From contig QPMI01000192.1 of assembly GCA_004431415.1 (NCBI GenBank), positions 1-64,000 of the forward strand: 64,000 nucleotides of DNA, read 5' to 3'. Below, one piece after another: positions 34,393 through 45,400 of this stretch (position 1 is its first letter; each line of letters starts with the position of its first letter). This DNA is from Cyanophora paradoxa. Its lineage: Eukaryota; Glaucocystophyceae; Cyanophorales; Cyanophoraceae. The notes under the pieces were generated by a model that saw only the letters and a list, made by a program, of their open reading frames with translations, did not search any database and was not told the origin of the DNA. Both the position numbers and the translations under genes were made by a program.

Positions 34393-36245
34393 CGGTCGAC
34401 CCCTCCCGACCCCTCGCGGCCCGCCTCGTCTCCGCACTCCCAGCTCTCTGCGCCGCCTGCCAATGCCCACGCTCACTCCACACTGCTGTCCCGGCACCTC
34501 CCCCTGCCTTGCCCCGCATCCGCTGCCCGCCCCAAGCTGCTGCCTCCGCCCACTCCCTCTCCTTCCTCATATCGTCCTCCTACCACCTTCTTCACCTCGA
34601 CAAAACGGGACACCGATTAATCGGGGTCCTGGGGCGCAGGTGAGGAGGAGGGAGGAGGCGGAGTGGGGAGGAGGAAGCGTGGCGGAGCGGCGGCAAGGGA
34701 GGGCGGCGGACTGCAAGACATTTCACTTCCAGGGCTCATGAGGGATGGAGGAGTTGATCAAGGGGTGGGCGCGCGGGTCTGGTTACGGCTATCACCGAAA
34801 ACCATGGCTCCCCCACTCAGGCGAACCTCCCATATTGAGCGACCCATGGCCGGCACCTAGCTAGCACCTTCGGCTAGATAGTTGACCGGTCGGAAGGGCA
34901 CGTCACGTAGAACATTGATACATGTGCCGTGGTAACTGTATAACTAGTTTATATTACTAGCTCTTCGCTTCACTACCGGCCCAGGCTGGGAATTTGAAAC
35001 TCGGAAGGCGGAGGCTGCCACTGGTAAGTTCTGAACACATTTGGGATCATCCGAAGTTCCCGAACTACGGCAGCTGCGAGCTTGAAGAGGAAAAAAAAAG
35101 GAAAATCCTGCCAGCAAAACTGCCCACCAATGGTGTAATTGTCTGACTGATAGATTCAGTCGAAAAAAACACTGCTTTGCCTGCTTGCATAGTTGGGGAA
35201 GGACCCCCTTCCCCTTCCCCCACTTGGGGGTGTTCGGGTGCCCACCCTAGGCCAAAATGAAATGTCCCGACCTCCCAAAACCCGGGTTTTCTCGCCGGAT
35301 CCTAGCAAGGCATGTCCCTAGGAGTCCGAAAACGTGTACCGGGAGATCCGGGTCCCGTCGGGTCAACCTGGAATGGGCAATAACACATTTTCGGAAAATG
35401 CAATCTAGCGCCTCACCAAGTGGCGGTATATCTGCCGGACCGAGTGCGCCTGAATGCGCCTGATACGCCCAACGATTCATGTCATACATGCCGAGACCGG
35501 AGGGGCACAGGGTGGTCCGCTAGGCCGCCTCAAGTACCTGTTGTACCGGACGCTGAAAAAAAATCGCTCCTGAGAGTTGGAGGCGATATCGTGTTGCAGT
35601 ACCCGTGCTTTAAGCCGGCAAGCTAGCCGACAGGCTCGCTAGCTGGCCAACTAGCTGAGCACCGGCTATCGGCTTGTTGGACTTTCGCGGGCGCGTGGCG
35701 TCCGTCGACATCGTACCGACCACGGCGAGTGCGCGCCGAGCTCGAGGTTCTGCTCTGCTGCATAGATCGGATCGCTCGCCCGGGCCGGGCCGCTCGAGCC
35801 TCACTCGTGCGCTCGCTCGTGCGCTCGCCGTCGGCGCTTCCACGCTCCACGCTCCACCGATTCCGGCCGCACCAGGTACGAACTCGTCCACCTCCAGCTG
35901 CGCATGCCCGCCGCGCGCGCCGTCCTAGGCCTAGGCCTGAGCGCCCTCTCACTTCCCGCGAGACACAGCAGCGAGCGTCGCAGCTGGCCATGGGCATCAA
36001 CATCGCATCTGTGCCATCGGTGCGCATGCTGCACAGCTGTGCTCGTCGCTTCCTCTGCCGCGGGGGAAGGGTCCGGTTGCAATTGCACGACTCATGCTTG
36101 CCACCCTCAGTCTTGCACCCGCATGCAATCGACCGGGTCGAACCACAAGCAAGCATCACATCACCTCCAAGACCTCGGCCTCCGCCGCGTACGCGCTAAG
36201 CGCCTGCCGCTAGCGCTGCGCCTATAGCTAGCCTCCGCCCGCGCC

Positions 36246-36600
36246 GACGCCGGCCAACGCCGGCGCGGCGGCGCGGCCGCCGGGCTCCTCCCGCTCCTCG
36301 GGGGCGGAGGCGCAGCGGGCGGCGGCGCGGCTCGCCGCTCGAGGCGGAGGCGCGGCGGGCGCGGCGCCGGCGCGGCTCGCCGGGCGGGCGGAGGCGCGGC
36401 GGGCGGCGGCGCAGCTCGCCGGGCGGGACGGGAGGCGCTTCGGGCGGCAGAGCGGCTATCCGGGCGGGGCGGAGGCACGGCGGGCGGCGGCGCGTCTCGA
36501 CGGGCAGGGCGGAGGCGCGTTCTGCCGCGGGGGCGACGCCGGTGCAGCTCGCAGGGCGGGGCGCCGCGGCGGAGGCGCGGCGGGCGGCGGCGCTTCTCAA
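36246..36600 (+). repeat. Degenerate GC-only minisatellite in the 3' part of the retroelement
   Basis: Imperfect repeats built from GGCGGAGGCGCGGCGGGCGG and GGCGCGGCTCGCCGGGCG motifs occur at roughly 40-80 base spacing. Base composition is sharply different from the AT-richer flanks (34.9-35.6 and 36.6-37.0 kb). Confidence 0.8.
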
Positions 36601-37057
36601 GCTCTAGTCCTGCGCTGAGCTAGATCTCGTCCTCCCCCACTTCTGAAAAAAGCACCGAGCTGTTATCAGAGTCCACACTATCTCGGCTCAAAGCTAACGT
36701 GACCAGCTACAGGGGTGAACTTTCCTGCTTGACCTTTAGAGGTCCTTCCCCTCCAACAGGGGCAGTGCAACTGCAGTGTCCCTGTTCCGTTCATATTGGG
36801 CTTTCGTGTACCCGGTCATGGTGATATATATACAAGTTTGAACACTTGCTCAAGTACCAGTATACCCAGTTGAGTTGAAATCGCTTACTACGGCGAGTCC
36901 AGTCAAAAAGCTACAGTCTAAAACTCGGGCGACTTGGTGATTGGTCAATTAAAACAAGCAATTCCGATTGGCCAGCTAGCAAGCGGGGGGGGTGCGGGGG
37001 GGGCGGAGCCCCCCCTGCTTGTGTATCAATGCGACGTCCACTTTTGCAAAAAAAAAA

Positions 37058-38002
37058 CGAAAGTCTCGTGATCAGCAGGCGAATCTACCTCGAAGGGACG
37101 GGCGGGGGCGGGATCGGAGGGGCCGGGGCGGCGCGCCAGGGCGTTCTCGTAGTAGTAGGCGCCGTAGGTGGCGACGGTGCCCCCGAAGAGCAGGAGGGCC
37201 GCCGCTTCGCCGTATGTCAGCTCCGCGACGGGCCCGCAGAGGCGCAGCCACGCCTTTGACCGCGGCGGGGCGGCGAGCTGCGCGCGGGTGGGCGCGGCGG
37301 GGCGCGCGGGGGACTCAAGCTCAGAGTGGTCGTGGCCGCGGGCGAAGCAGTCTGAGCGGATGAATATAATCTCAAACCGTCTTATGGTAGAGGAGCTGAC
37401 CCCAGGAGGTGAGCTGCAGCTGCGCGGGCAAAGGCGCGAGCTCGAGCGCCGGGGCGGACGGGCGAGAGGCGCGGGCGGGCGGCGGCGCGGCGGCGTGGGC
37501 GGGGCGGGCGGGCGCGGACGCGGGTGTTCGCGAGGAAGGCGCCGGCGAGGAGGGCGATGCCGGCGCAGCCGGCGGTCACGGCGTACGCGTACGGCGGCGG
37601 GTCGTACGGGACGTACGCGGGGCCGCCGGAGTCGCTCTGCGGGGGCGGGTGCGCGTGCGCGCCGCCTCCGCCGGCTGGAAACGCATCCCGCACGCGCACG
37701 TGACGCGCGTACGCGTACGCGTATACGTACGCGTGGGTTTCCGCGCGAGCCGCCGCAGCCGGCGCCGCGTCTGCGCACACGCGCGGTGTCAGCGCTGATC
37801 ATGAAGCTTGAAAAGGCTTAAGTGCGCGCTCGGCTCGCTCGCAACCGGTAAGTATACGGTGCACGTGACTGGTTCATGGGTCCCGCACCGGCATAGATCG
37901 CGAGCATCGCCAGAAGCAAGCACGCCAACGCTGATGCGAGGCGACCAGCTGCAGGCGCTGCCTATTGCAGCGCCATGTTGCGAGTCGAGGGTCGGCGTCG
38001 AG
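37058..38002. repeat. Long direct repeat, copy 2 (945 bp), right flank of the retroelement
   Basis: This copy matches 26782-27733 and starts immediately after the A10 at the element 3' end. Beyond 38002 the sequence diverges completely from that after 27733. Confidence 0.92.
37095..37700 (-). pseudogene. Orphan 5' exons of the ferric reductase gene (duplicated)
   Basis: The minus strand repeats the first membrane exons of the neighbouring gene (YAVTAGCAGIALLAGAFLAN, LQLTSWGQLLYHKT, AELTYGEAAALLLFGG; here GGTVATYGAYYYE instead of GGTVAAYGAYYYE). No FAD or NAD(P) exons follow, because the element starts at once. This copy retains the original upstream DNA (38003-38989), so transcripts could start here and run into the retroelement. 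Confidence 0.8.
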
Positions 38003-38989
38003 GCGACGATCTGCCGCAGAGCCGCAGCTCCGAGCTCGAGGCTCAGCGGCTGCAACCTTGGCGTGCTGCCGTCGCCTGCCGAGCACGTGCGCCGGTCCGC
38101 TGCTTAAAACTCGAAAGTTGTTTTAATTTCCGGTTGACCGGAGTCCGGTGACGCCGTGACGTGCGCGGAAGTAGTTTTCCGGTTGACGGTGACGTGACGG
38201 TCTTCGGTGCACGTACGCGCGAGCCAGCGCGCGGTACCGGTGACGCGACTCGAGCTCGACGGCGCCGATCCGATCGCCAGGACCTCACGATCACCGACAC
38301 GGCCGCGGGCCGCCGGGCACAGCTGCCACAGCAGTGCACGTGCGCGTGGCGCCGTGCTGCAGCCTGCAGGGCCAGTGCAGGCCCACTGCACTGCAGGGCC
38401 AGTGCACGTGCAGGCTGCAGCTGTGTTCAATGGTTTGCTGCACCTGTGTTCAACGGTTCAACGGTGCACGTGTCTGGTTGTCTGCGTGGAGTGTAGATCT
38501 AGATCTAGATCTGGTTTTCCGCATGGAGTCTGGTTTTCTGCGAAGGCAGGCCGCAACTGCCGCCGGATCCGATGCATAGGATCCACAGCTCGCGATCGTT
38601 CCAACTGCAGCTGGTCATGATTAGCTGCAGAAGGCAGCGCCTGACCCATAGCCAGAGACAGCAGCATTGCTCTGTCGCGAATTCGCTGTTCGAGGCCTCT
38701 GTACATGTGGCTCCATGGCCAGCTCCGGGATCCGCGTCCCATCAGCAATAAGTGATCATAATCGTGCCCTGTAGCTAATACCCCGATCCTTCGCCAACTG
38801 ATAATCTGCTGAATGGAACTAAATAGGCGCCTTGACCGCCAACTCCCGAGATCTAAGAAGCCGCAACGGTTTCAAATTTCACGGTGAGTATAGCTAGCGC
38901 CGAGTCGTCTTCATCGCGTGTTTAATTTCACGTTTCTGTCAAAGACGGATGCCAGACGATGTCAAGGACGGGACGGGATCGCGGCGTGT
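38003..38989. other. Upstream region between the TPR gene 3' end and the duplicated ferric reductase exons
   Basis: No gene seen. Contains dense CTGCAG/TGCAGG and GTGCACGTG motifs (38335-38470) and an AGATCT/TAGATC run (38495-38512). It presumably held the original ferric reductase promoter (minus strand). Confidence 0.5.
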
Positions 38990-41900
38990 TCACTTCGCCG
39001 CCCCTCCGCCCTTCGCGAGCGCCAGCGCCTGCCTCGCCACGATTGTCTGCTCGGCCCGCCCCCGCCCCCGTCGGCCCCCCCGGCCCCTAAGGCCCCCCTC
39101 GCGGCGGGGTACGCGGCGCGTGCGGACCTGCGGGTGGGCCGGCCCGAGAGCGGCCTCGAAGGTCGAGAGAGCGGCCTGGAGGCGTGCCCGCGCCCGCTCC
39201 ATCTCCCCCAGCGCGACGTACGCCTGCGCCGAAAGTCGAAGGAGGGGGGGAAGAGGGGGGGTTGAGGTAGGGTGGGGTACGCGCCTGGCCGGCCTTGAGG
39301 GACGTCACGGCGGTCATGGGGTGCGAGGGGCCCATCGCGGGGTGCGCCGACTGGGCGGCGAGCGCCTCCTGGGTACAGCAAAAGTCAGGGGGGGATGCGA
39401 GGAGATAAGAAATGAAGGGTCCCGGCGGGCCTCGAACAGGGCAGCGGCCCCCGCGTGGTCCCCCTCCTCCTGCGGGCCGGTAAGAAGGGGGGGGGGGAGA
39501 AGAGGCGGGGGGGGAAGAAGAGGCGGGGGGGGTACGGGGCGGGCCTGGAGGAGGGAGCCGAGGCTCATCGCGGGGCGGAGGGCCTCGGGGTGGGCCGGGC
39601 CCAGCGCCTTCCGGTAGATCCCCAGCGCCTCCTGGGGTGGGGTACGCGATTGGCCGGGGGCGGGGGAGGGAGATTGGGGCGGGGTACAGGCGGGCCTTGT
39701 AGAGGGGCTTGGCGGCGGCCAGGGCGCCCTGCAGCTCGTGTGCCTTCGCCAGGTTCTGGGGGGGGAGGGGGGGGGTAAATTCGAGGGGAAGAGCCGGGAG
39801 GGGGGTGGGGGCGGGAAGAGGGGTACGGTGAGGGCCATGGCGTGCTCGACGTGCTCGGCCCCGCGCCGCTCCTTCGCGATCCGCGCCGCCTCCTGCGGAG
39901 CCCCGGGGCGGGTTGGGCGCAGGGGCACGCAAGGACGGAAGTGGGTGAGGGGTACTGACCTCGTAGAGGCGCTGGGCGGCGGGGAGCTCCCGTGCCTTCA
40001 GGTGAGCGTTCGCCAGGTTCACCTGGGGGGGGGTACGTTTAGCTTGTTTCGGGAGGGCGCTAGGTTTTCTGGCCGAGCGCGCGGCGGCTGCCCTATCTCT
40101 GCTGGCCAAGGTGTGTGAAAGGGGGGTACCAGGGGCCGGAGGAGCTCGGGGCTGCCCTCGCCGAAGACGCGCCTGTACGCCGCCAGCGCCTCCTGCGAGC
40201 CGCGAGGGGGGTACGCGCTCGGACACCAGGGGGAAGAGGCGGAAGGGGGAAAGGGGGGGGGGGGGGGGGGTGAGCGCCTCGTGGAGCGGCTGCGCCGCCG
40301 CGTCGTCCCCACGAGCCTGCAGAGCGAAGCGATCAGAAGGGGGTACGGCAGAAGGAGAAAAGGGGTACGCGCCTGGACCAGGTTCGCGACGATGTGCATC
40401 GTCCTGCGGGAAGGGCCGGGGCGTGGGCCCGGGGAGGGGGGTACAGGGTCGAAAAGGGGTGAGAAGGTGGGGTACCGGGCGGTCTCGGGGTGGTCCTCCC
40501 CCAACGCGGCCCTCCGGATCTCCAGCGCCTCCTGCGGCCCCGCCCGCCCGCGGCTCGGGCCCGGCGATTCGGCGTACCCCCCCCGCGTCCCGCGCCCCGC
40601 CCTCGGCGCACGTCGAGTAGGCTCTTCGCCTCGTCAAAGTTGCCCGTCGCCTGCGCCGAAAGCGAGGGGTACGGTTTGAAGAAGAGGGGGGAGGGGCAGG
40701 CGGGGTAGCCCTGCCTGGTGGAGGGTTGCGAGGTTCTGCAAGCAAGGGGATCCGTCGGCGCGGCGTGGGAGTGGGTACAAGGTCAGGGCAGGGGCAGGGG
40801 TAGGGGGTACCTGAAGGACGCGGGCGGCGTCGGGGTGCTCGGGCCCCGAGGCCGTCCGCGCGACCTTCAGTGCCTCCTGCGGCGCCGTCGGCGACCCGTG
40901 AGCCGCGTCCTCAAAAAGGGATGGAAGAGGGGGGGGGGAAGCGGGGAGGGGTACGAGCCTCCAGGAGGCGGCGGGCGCGGTTGCGGTCGCCCCGGCCGCC
41001 CACGACGACCGCGAGCGCCTGCAGCGTCCTCGCAACCTGGGGGGAGGGTGGGGGGGGGAGAGGATCGAGGCCGGGGGGAAGTTGGGGGGGGGGGGGGGAA
41101 GAGAGAGAGGGAGCGGTACGGGCGCACGTCGGCGTGCTCTCCTCCCAGCGCCTTCTTCTGTATCTTGAGGATCTCCTGCGGGGGGCGGGACAGGGCGTCA
41201 GGGGGGTACAGATGGGTAGGGGGGGGGGGAAAGGGGGGCGGGCCTCCAGCAACGGTTGGGCGCCGGCGTAGTCCTGCTTGGCCTGCGGGGTGCCGCGTTG
41301 GATCGGGAATGGGGAAAGCGGGGAGGGAACGAGAACGGGGGACGGAACGAGTCCCGAGGGGGGTACCTGCAGGAACGCGGCGAAGTTGCCGATGAAGGGT
41401 ACGCAGTCGAGGCTCTCGGCGCCCTTCTCCTTCTTCGCCGCCTTCAACGCGTCCTGGGGGTACGGATTCGGCACGCGGGTAGGAGCCAGTGGGGGAAGGG
41501 GGGTACGCGCGTACCTCGTGGAGGGCCTGAGCCTTAGGAAGGTCGCCGAGGGACTGCGGAGGGAGCGATTCAGAGGGAGGGTCGGCCGCGGGCGCCGGGG
41601 AAGGGAGACGAGGGGGGTACGCGCCGCGTGTGCGGCGGCGAGGCCCTGCATGGCGCGGAGCGTCCGCAGGTCCGACGGCCCCGCGGTCCGCTTCAGAAGA
41701 GCGAGCGCCCCCTGCGGCGCCGCGTCGGAAAGGACAGCGGAGCGCGGGAGCGGCGGCGGCCCGGCGCGCCTGGGACAGCTCCCGCGCGGCGGGCAGCTCG
41801 CCCTGCGCCCGCATCGCCGCCGCCAGCCGCCCCATCGCCTCCGCCGTGGCCGGGCTCTCCGCCCCGTGCGTGCGCTTGCTCAACTCAAGCGCCTCCTGCG

Positions 41901-42331
41901 CGTGCGGGTGCGCGGTCAGCCGCCCGCCGCTCGGCGCTGTGGCGCCGCGGTTCGAACGGGGAGCCCCGCGCGCCCGGCCCGGAGGCGTAGCTAAGCGGTC
42001 TAGCCCGAGCCCGCGCCCATTGAGCGCGCAAGCAATCATGTGCAAGGCCTCGCACCTCGAGCAGAGGCCTGGCTTTCCCGAACTCGCCCCTAGATTCGAA
42101 CTTCGACGCGAGCTCGGACAGCGCCTCGATCGTCTGCGGGCGCGTCTCAGCGATCGATCGCGACCTTCTCGTGCCCCGTTGCACCTCCGGGTGCTCGTCC
42201 CCCTTCTTCTCCCTCCGCTCGGCCAGCGCGGCCTCGGCCTTGCGCTGCGGAGCGCGCCCCGCGCATCGGCGGTGGCGCGAAGCGCTTCCATACAAGAGGC
42301 CGCGCACCAGATCCTCATCGCTCGCCGCCAT
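38990..42331 (-). CDS. Kinesin-light-chain-like tetratricopeptide repeat protein, 25 exons
   Basis: Starts ATG 42331-42329 (MAASDEDL, then RKAEAALAERREKKG) and ends LALAKGGGAAK before TGA at 38992-38990. Eleven to twelve 42-residue TPRs follow one another, e.g. EALKVARTASGPEHPDAARV plus NLATLHQATGNFDEAKSLLD, and EALGIYRKALGPAHPEALRP. The pattern EAL-x-I-x-x-x-x-L-G-x-x-H-P is that of kinesin light chain-type TPRs, usually protein-binding scaffolds. There is no coiled coil or catalytic domain, so a role in motor transport is not implied. I infer 24 introns of about 45-165 nt; most fall at two repeated positions, after L-[YLF]-E and after the L-x-x-L-x-x segment. About ten have GC donors. An intronless minus-strand ORF over 39.09-40.75 kb is readthrough of these introns. 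Confidence 0.88.
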
Positions 42332-42472
42332 GGCCCAAAGCTAAGCCGGACCTACAGCTGGGGGGAGTACAGGTGCTTAAGCTTGAGGCCGAGCTCAGCC
42401 GAGCGTTGGATCCGAGGCGAGCACGCGAAGCTGCGCGCGCCTGGCCGACAGGCAGCTAGCTATCAGACGCCG
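42332..42472. promoter_or_regulatory. 141-bp divergent upstream region between the TPR and F-box genes
   Basis: The two start codons (42331 minus, 42473 plus) are 141 bp apart, so the space must hold both promoters and 5' UTRs. It contains CTTAAGCTTGAGG near 42375-42387 but no recognisable TATA box. Confidence 0.5.
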
Positions 42473-45400
42473 ATGGCCAGCTGCAGCGAGCATCCACAGA
42501 TAGCCAGCCATGGCCAGCCACCGCCGGCGCCTGCAGGCGTAGGCTCTTCGACGTCCGGCGCAAGCTCCAGCGCAAGCCCCGCCATTGACCACATCTCCTC
42601 CATGCCTGGTGCGCGGGAACGCCACGACATTGACTTCGGTTTACGCGGGAATCGAACGTGCGCATGCGCGGCCTCACCCCCGGGCTTGCGGCGCGCGCCT
42701 GTGCTTGCGCAGATGACATTCTCGTCAAGATCTTCTCGCGCGTCGCCGCGGACCGCGCCGCGGACCTGCTGGGGGCGACGCGAGCCTCGCGGCGGTTCCG
42801 GGCTCTCTCGCGACAGCCTGAGCTCTGGGAAAGCCCCGTCTTCCACAAGAACGACCAGCCCGAGGCCTTCCTATCTATCTGCGCTTCCGTCGGCGCCCAC
42901 TTCCGCCGCGTCTCTCTCAGCGCCATGCACAAGATCTCCGCCAGGAATGCGATTCGCGGCCTCTCTCGGTGCCCCAACATCACGCACCTGTCCCTTTGAC
43001 ACTTGTTCGTTGGGTGCGCGTACGCAAGATTTGAATCTCACATGGGCGTAGAGCCCCTGCTTCTCAAGGCGCGTATATATCCGCTTCGCTGCATTTCACG
43101 ATTCCTAGGCCTAGGCCTGTGCAATGTCTGACTGAAGCTACTTCGCCTCTCTCAGAACCTCGTGCACTTGAACCTGTGCTACGTGTCGGTGACCGTGCGC
43201 TTCCTTCGCGACCTGCTGGAGCCCTGCAGCGCATCGCTCGAGCGCCTTTTTCTGTGGTCCGTGCAACCAGCTGCAGGACCTTGCAATTGCATCAAATGTT
43301 CTCTAGATCTAATTGTAAGGTGTCCGATTTGCTGATTTGAGCTTCTCGATATATATCACAGTGGAATCAGCACTGCGAATGAAGATGATGATGAAGACGG
43401 ATATGCGGTCATGAGCTGGTTGGGTGCCCTTGCGGAGCTCCGGTACCCCTCGCCGTTTTGGGCCTTGAGCTCGGCTCGCCGCGGCCATGCATATGGCCCC
43501 AGCCGCAGCGAGCCATTTCGCGCCGTTGCGCAGGTTTCCGCGCCTCGAGCAGCTCGACCTGTCCCGAACGACGTGCACGGAAAGAGAGATGGAGAAACTC
43601 GTGACAGGGCTCCCAGCTCTGCGCGAACTTTTTCTCGTACGTACCTGCGCCTTCCAAAATCGCGCGATCGACCTTATTATTTTTAGTTTAGTCTTCTCAA
43701 CCCCTGATCATATGCTTGATCATGATCCGTGCAGGTCAAGCTCAAGCCCAAATTTGTGCTGGAATCAAATCCTCAGAGCGTTTGGTGCGCATTCGTACCT
43801 CCAGTCCCCCTATAAGCTTTTAGCCTCTGGTCCTTGTTGGCGTAATTGAGTCCTGCGTACACACATACCGACAGGGATCCTGCGCCGCTGGCGGCTCGGC
43901 TTAAGCAGACTCACGGGCTTCGAGTCGCGATCGTTTGCAAAGACTTTCAACAAATGGTGTTATTTAGCTCCGCTCAATTCTGGAGTGCTTTACAATTCCT
44001 GCCCGTATACGTACTGATCTGCGTATCTTGTGCAGATTAAAAGGGCTGCAGACGCACAGTGCGCTGAGAGGGAGCGTCTGTTCCACAAGGCGAGAGCGCC
44101 GCTGAGTCTCGGCTGATCTCTCTGATTTAATTTCTTACCCGATGACCTCGCGATCTATATCGTGTTTGCAGGCGCGCGCGCTGCTGCCGACAGTAAAGCG
44201 CTGCGCTGGTATAGATGCTCCGACAAGCACCGGTGGGACAGTATTTCTCGGTTCGTAGGCGCAGAAGCCATGAACAGGACGCTGTGTAGTCTCTATATTT
44301 GAAGCCGATTTTTTGAACTTCCAGATGCAATGGCAAGGGGCAGGTTTGCTGCGGCGCGTCGGCTCGTAGAAGAATTTGGAGCGTCGCCCCTCGCTGTCTT
44401 TCGCCCCACACTGTGCTTCACTCCTGATCCAATCGACCATATGCATGATACTTGGGTGATCTTAAATTTTTCAGATCGTGATTTCTTGCCCATGATCAGT
44501 TATATCGCAGAGCGCTCCTTATCCATCGTCGAAATTAGCGCGCGGTAATTCGGAAGACGTTTACGTTTACGCAATATTAATGTTTGTACAAGTGCCACTG
44601 ATACGGCTTCAGGGAACGGGACGCCAGCTCTCGCTGGATCTTCTCTCCTACACATTCATGCCGGCTTCTTTGATTCGTCGAGGTTCCAATGTCGTGTGTT
44701 CTAATCTGCGTATTAAGTGTGCTAAATCGATTCCTCGACACTCGACAGCGAGCAAACACTTTTCCCGGAGGACCAAGCCCTTATCCCCGAGCTGCCCTCC
44801 GTGATCATTTCCCCGGGCCCTGTTAGTTTTCCTGCTTCTGGTTCCAACCTTTCCGGCAGCTCCTTTGCGGCTGGGGTCTGGCGAAGCATGTCAACGCGAC
44901 TCGGTGGGGACAGGACCAGTCGACCCCCCTCCACATTTCGCTCACCCACTTGCGATCCGGGGCACGCATGATAGCTATAGCTAGCCGCTATTATAAATGG
45001 ATCTCCCGATCATCACGTCACAGTATTAATCGTGCACCGCAGCGTGCTTGGGGGCTCCCCCTTGAACCGAAAATTCTTCTCGACATGGGTGCAGATCCGA
45101 CCATCAAGGTGTGCTGCTGATGGTCTAGAAGTTTCCATCTTAAATTGAAGTTCATCGTGCTTATTCTTCGTTGAACAAGCTGCCACCGAACAGCGATTTA
45201 CATATATCCTACTTCTGTCCTGCATGTGGATCTGATGCATCCCTGCGAGCAGAACAAAGATGGCTCGACGGCCCTGCATGCTGCTGCAAAAGCGGTCGAC
45301 GCCAGCACCATCCAAGTTCACGTTTTCAATTTTATAATTTTTGCCAGCGCTTGCCTGACTATTACTCCGTCTTCAGATAATCTTGAAGCGCTTCCCACGA

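Larger units (their letters stand above)
27734..37057 (+). mobile_element. Degenerate non-LTR-type retroelement remnant, 9.3 kb, with 3' A10
   Basis: This DNA interrupts a host locus between two copies of a 945-952 bp direct repeat. The plus strand carries Pro/Ser-rich ORFs broken by frameshifts and stops. Recognisable parts in order: an RNase H core (28.25-28.69 kb), unidentified ORFs to about 30.2 kb, a ULP1-like cysteine protease (30.9-31.7 kb), an RNase H-type C-terminal motif and zinc-knuckle-like region (32.17-33.3 kb) and a C2H2-like finger (33.6 kb). About 2.4 kb of noncoding sequence ends in ten A (37048-37057) directly against copy 2. No reverse transcriptase motif was found, and no long terminal repeats. 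Beginning at the RNase H side and ending in A suggests a 5'-truncated LINE-type copy on the plus strand. Class assignment is inference. Confidence 0.75.

Noticed and set aside
27734-37057. LTR retrotransposon
   Set aside because: No terminal repeats bound the element itself; the long flanking repeat is host DNA containing ferric reductase exons, and the 3' end is an A tract.
39087-40745. Apparent intronless 552-residue minus ORF
   Set aside because: It reads through several introns of the TPR gene; the TPR periodicity is restored only after removing them.
41940-42070. tRNA-like sequence (GTTCGAAC and TAGCTAAGCGGTCTAG)
   Set aside because: Arms are in the wrong order and no seven-base anticodon loop or acceptor stem forms on either strand; it lies in a TPR gene intron.
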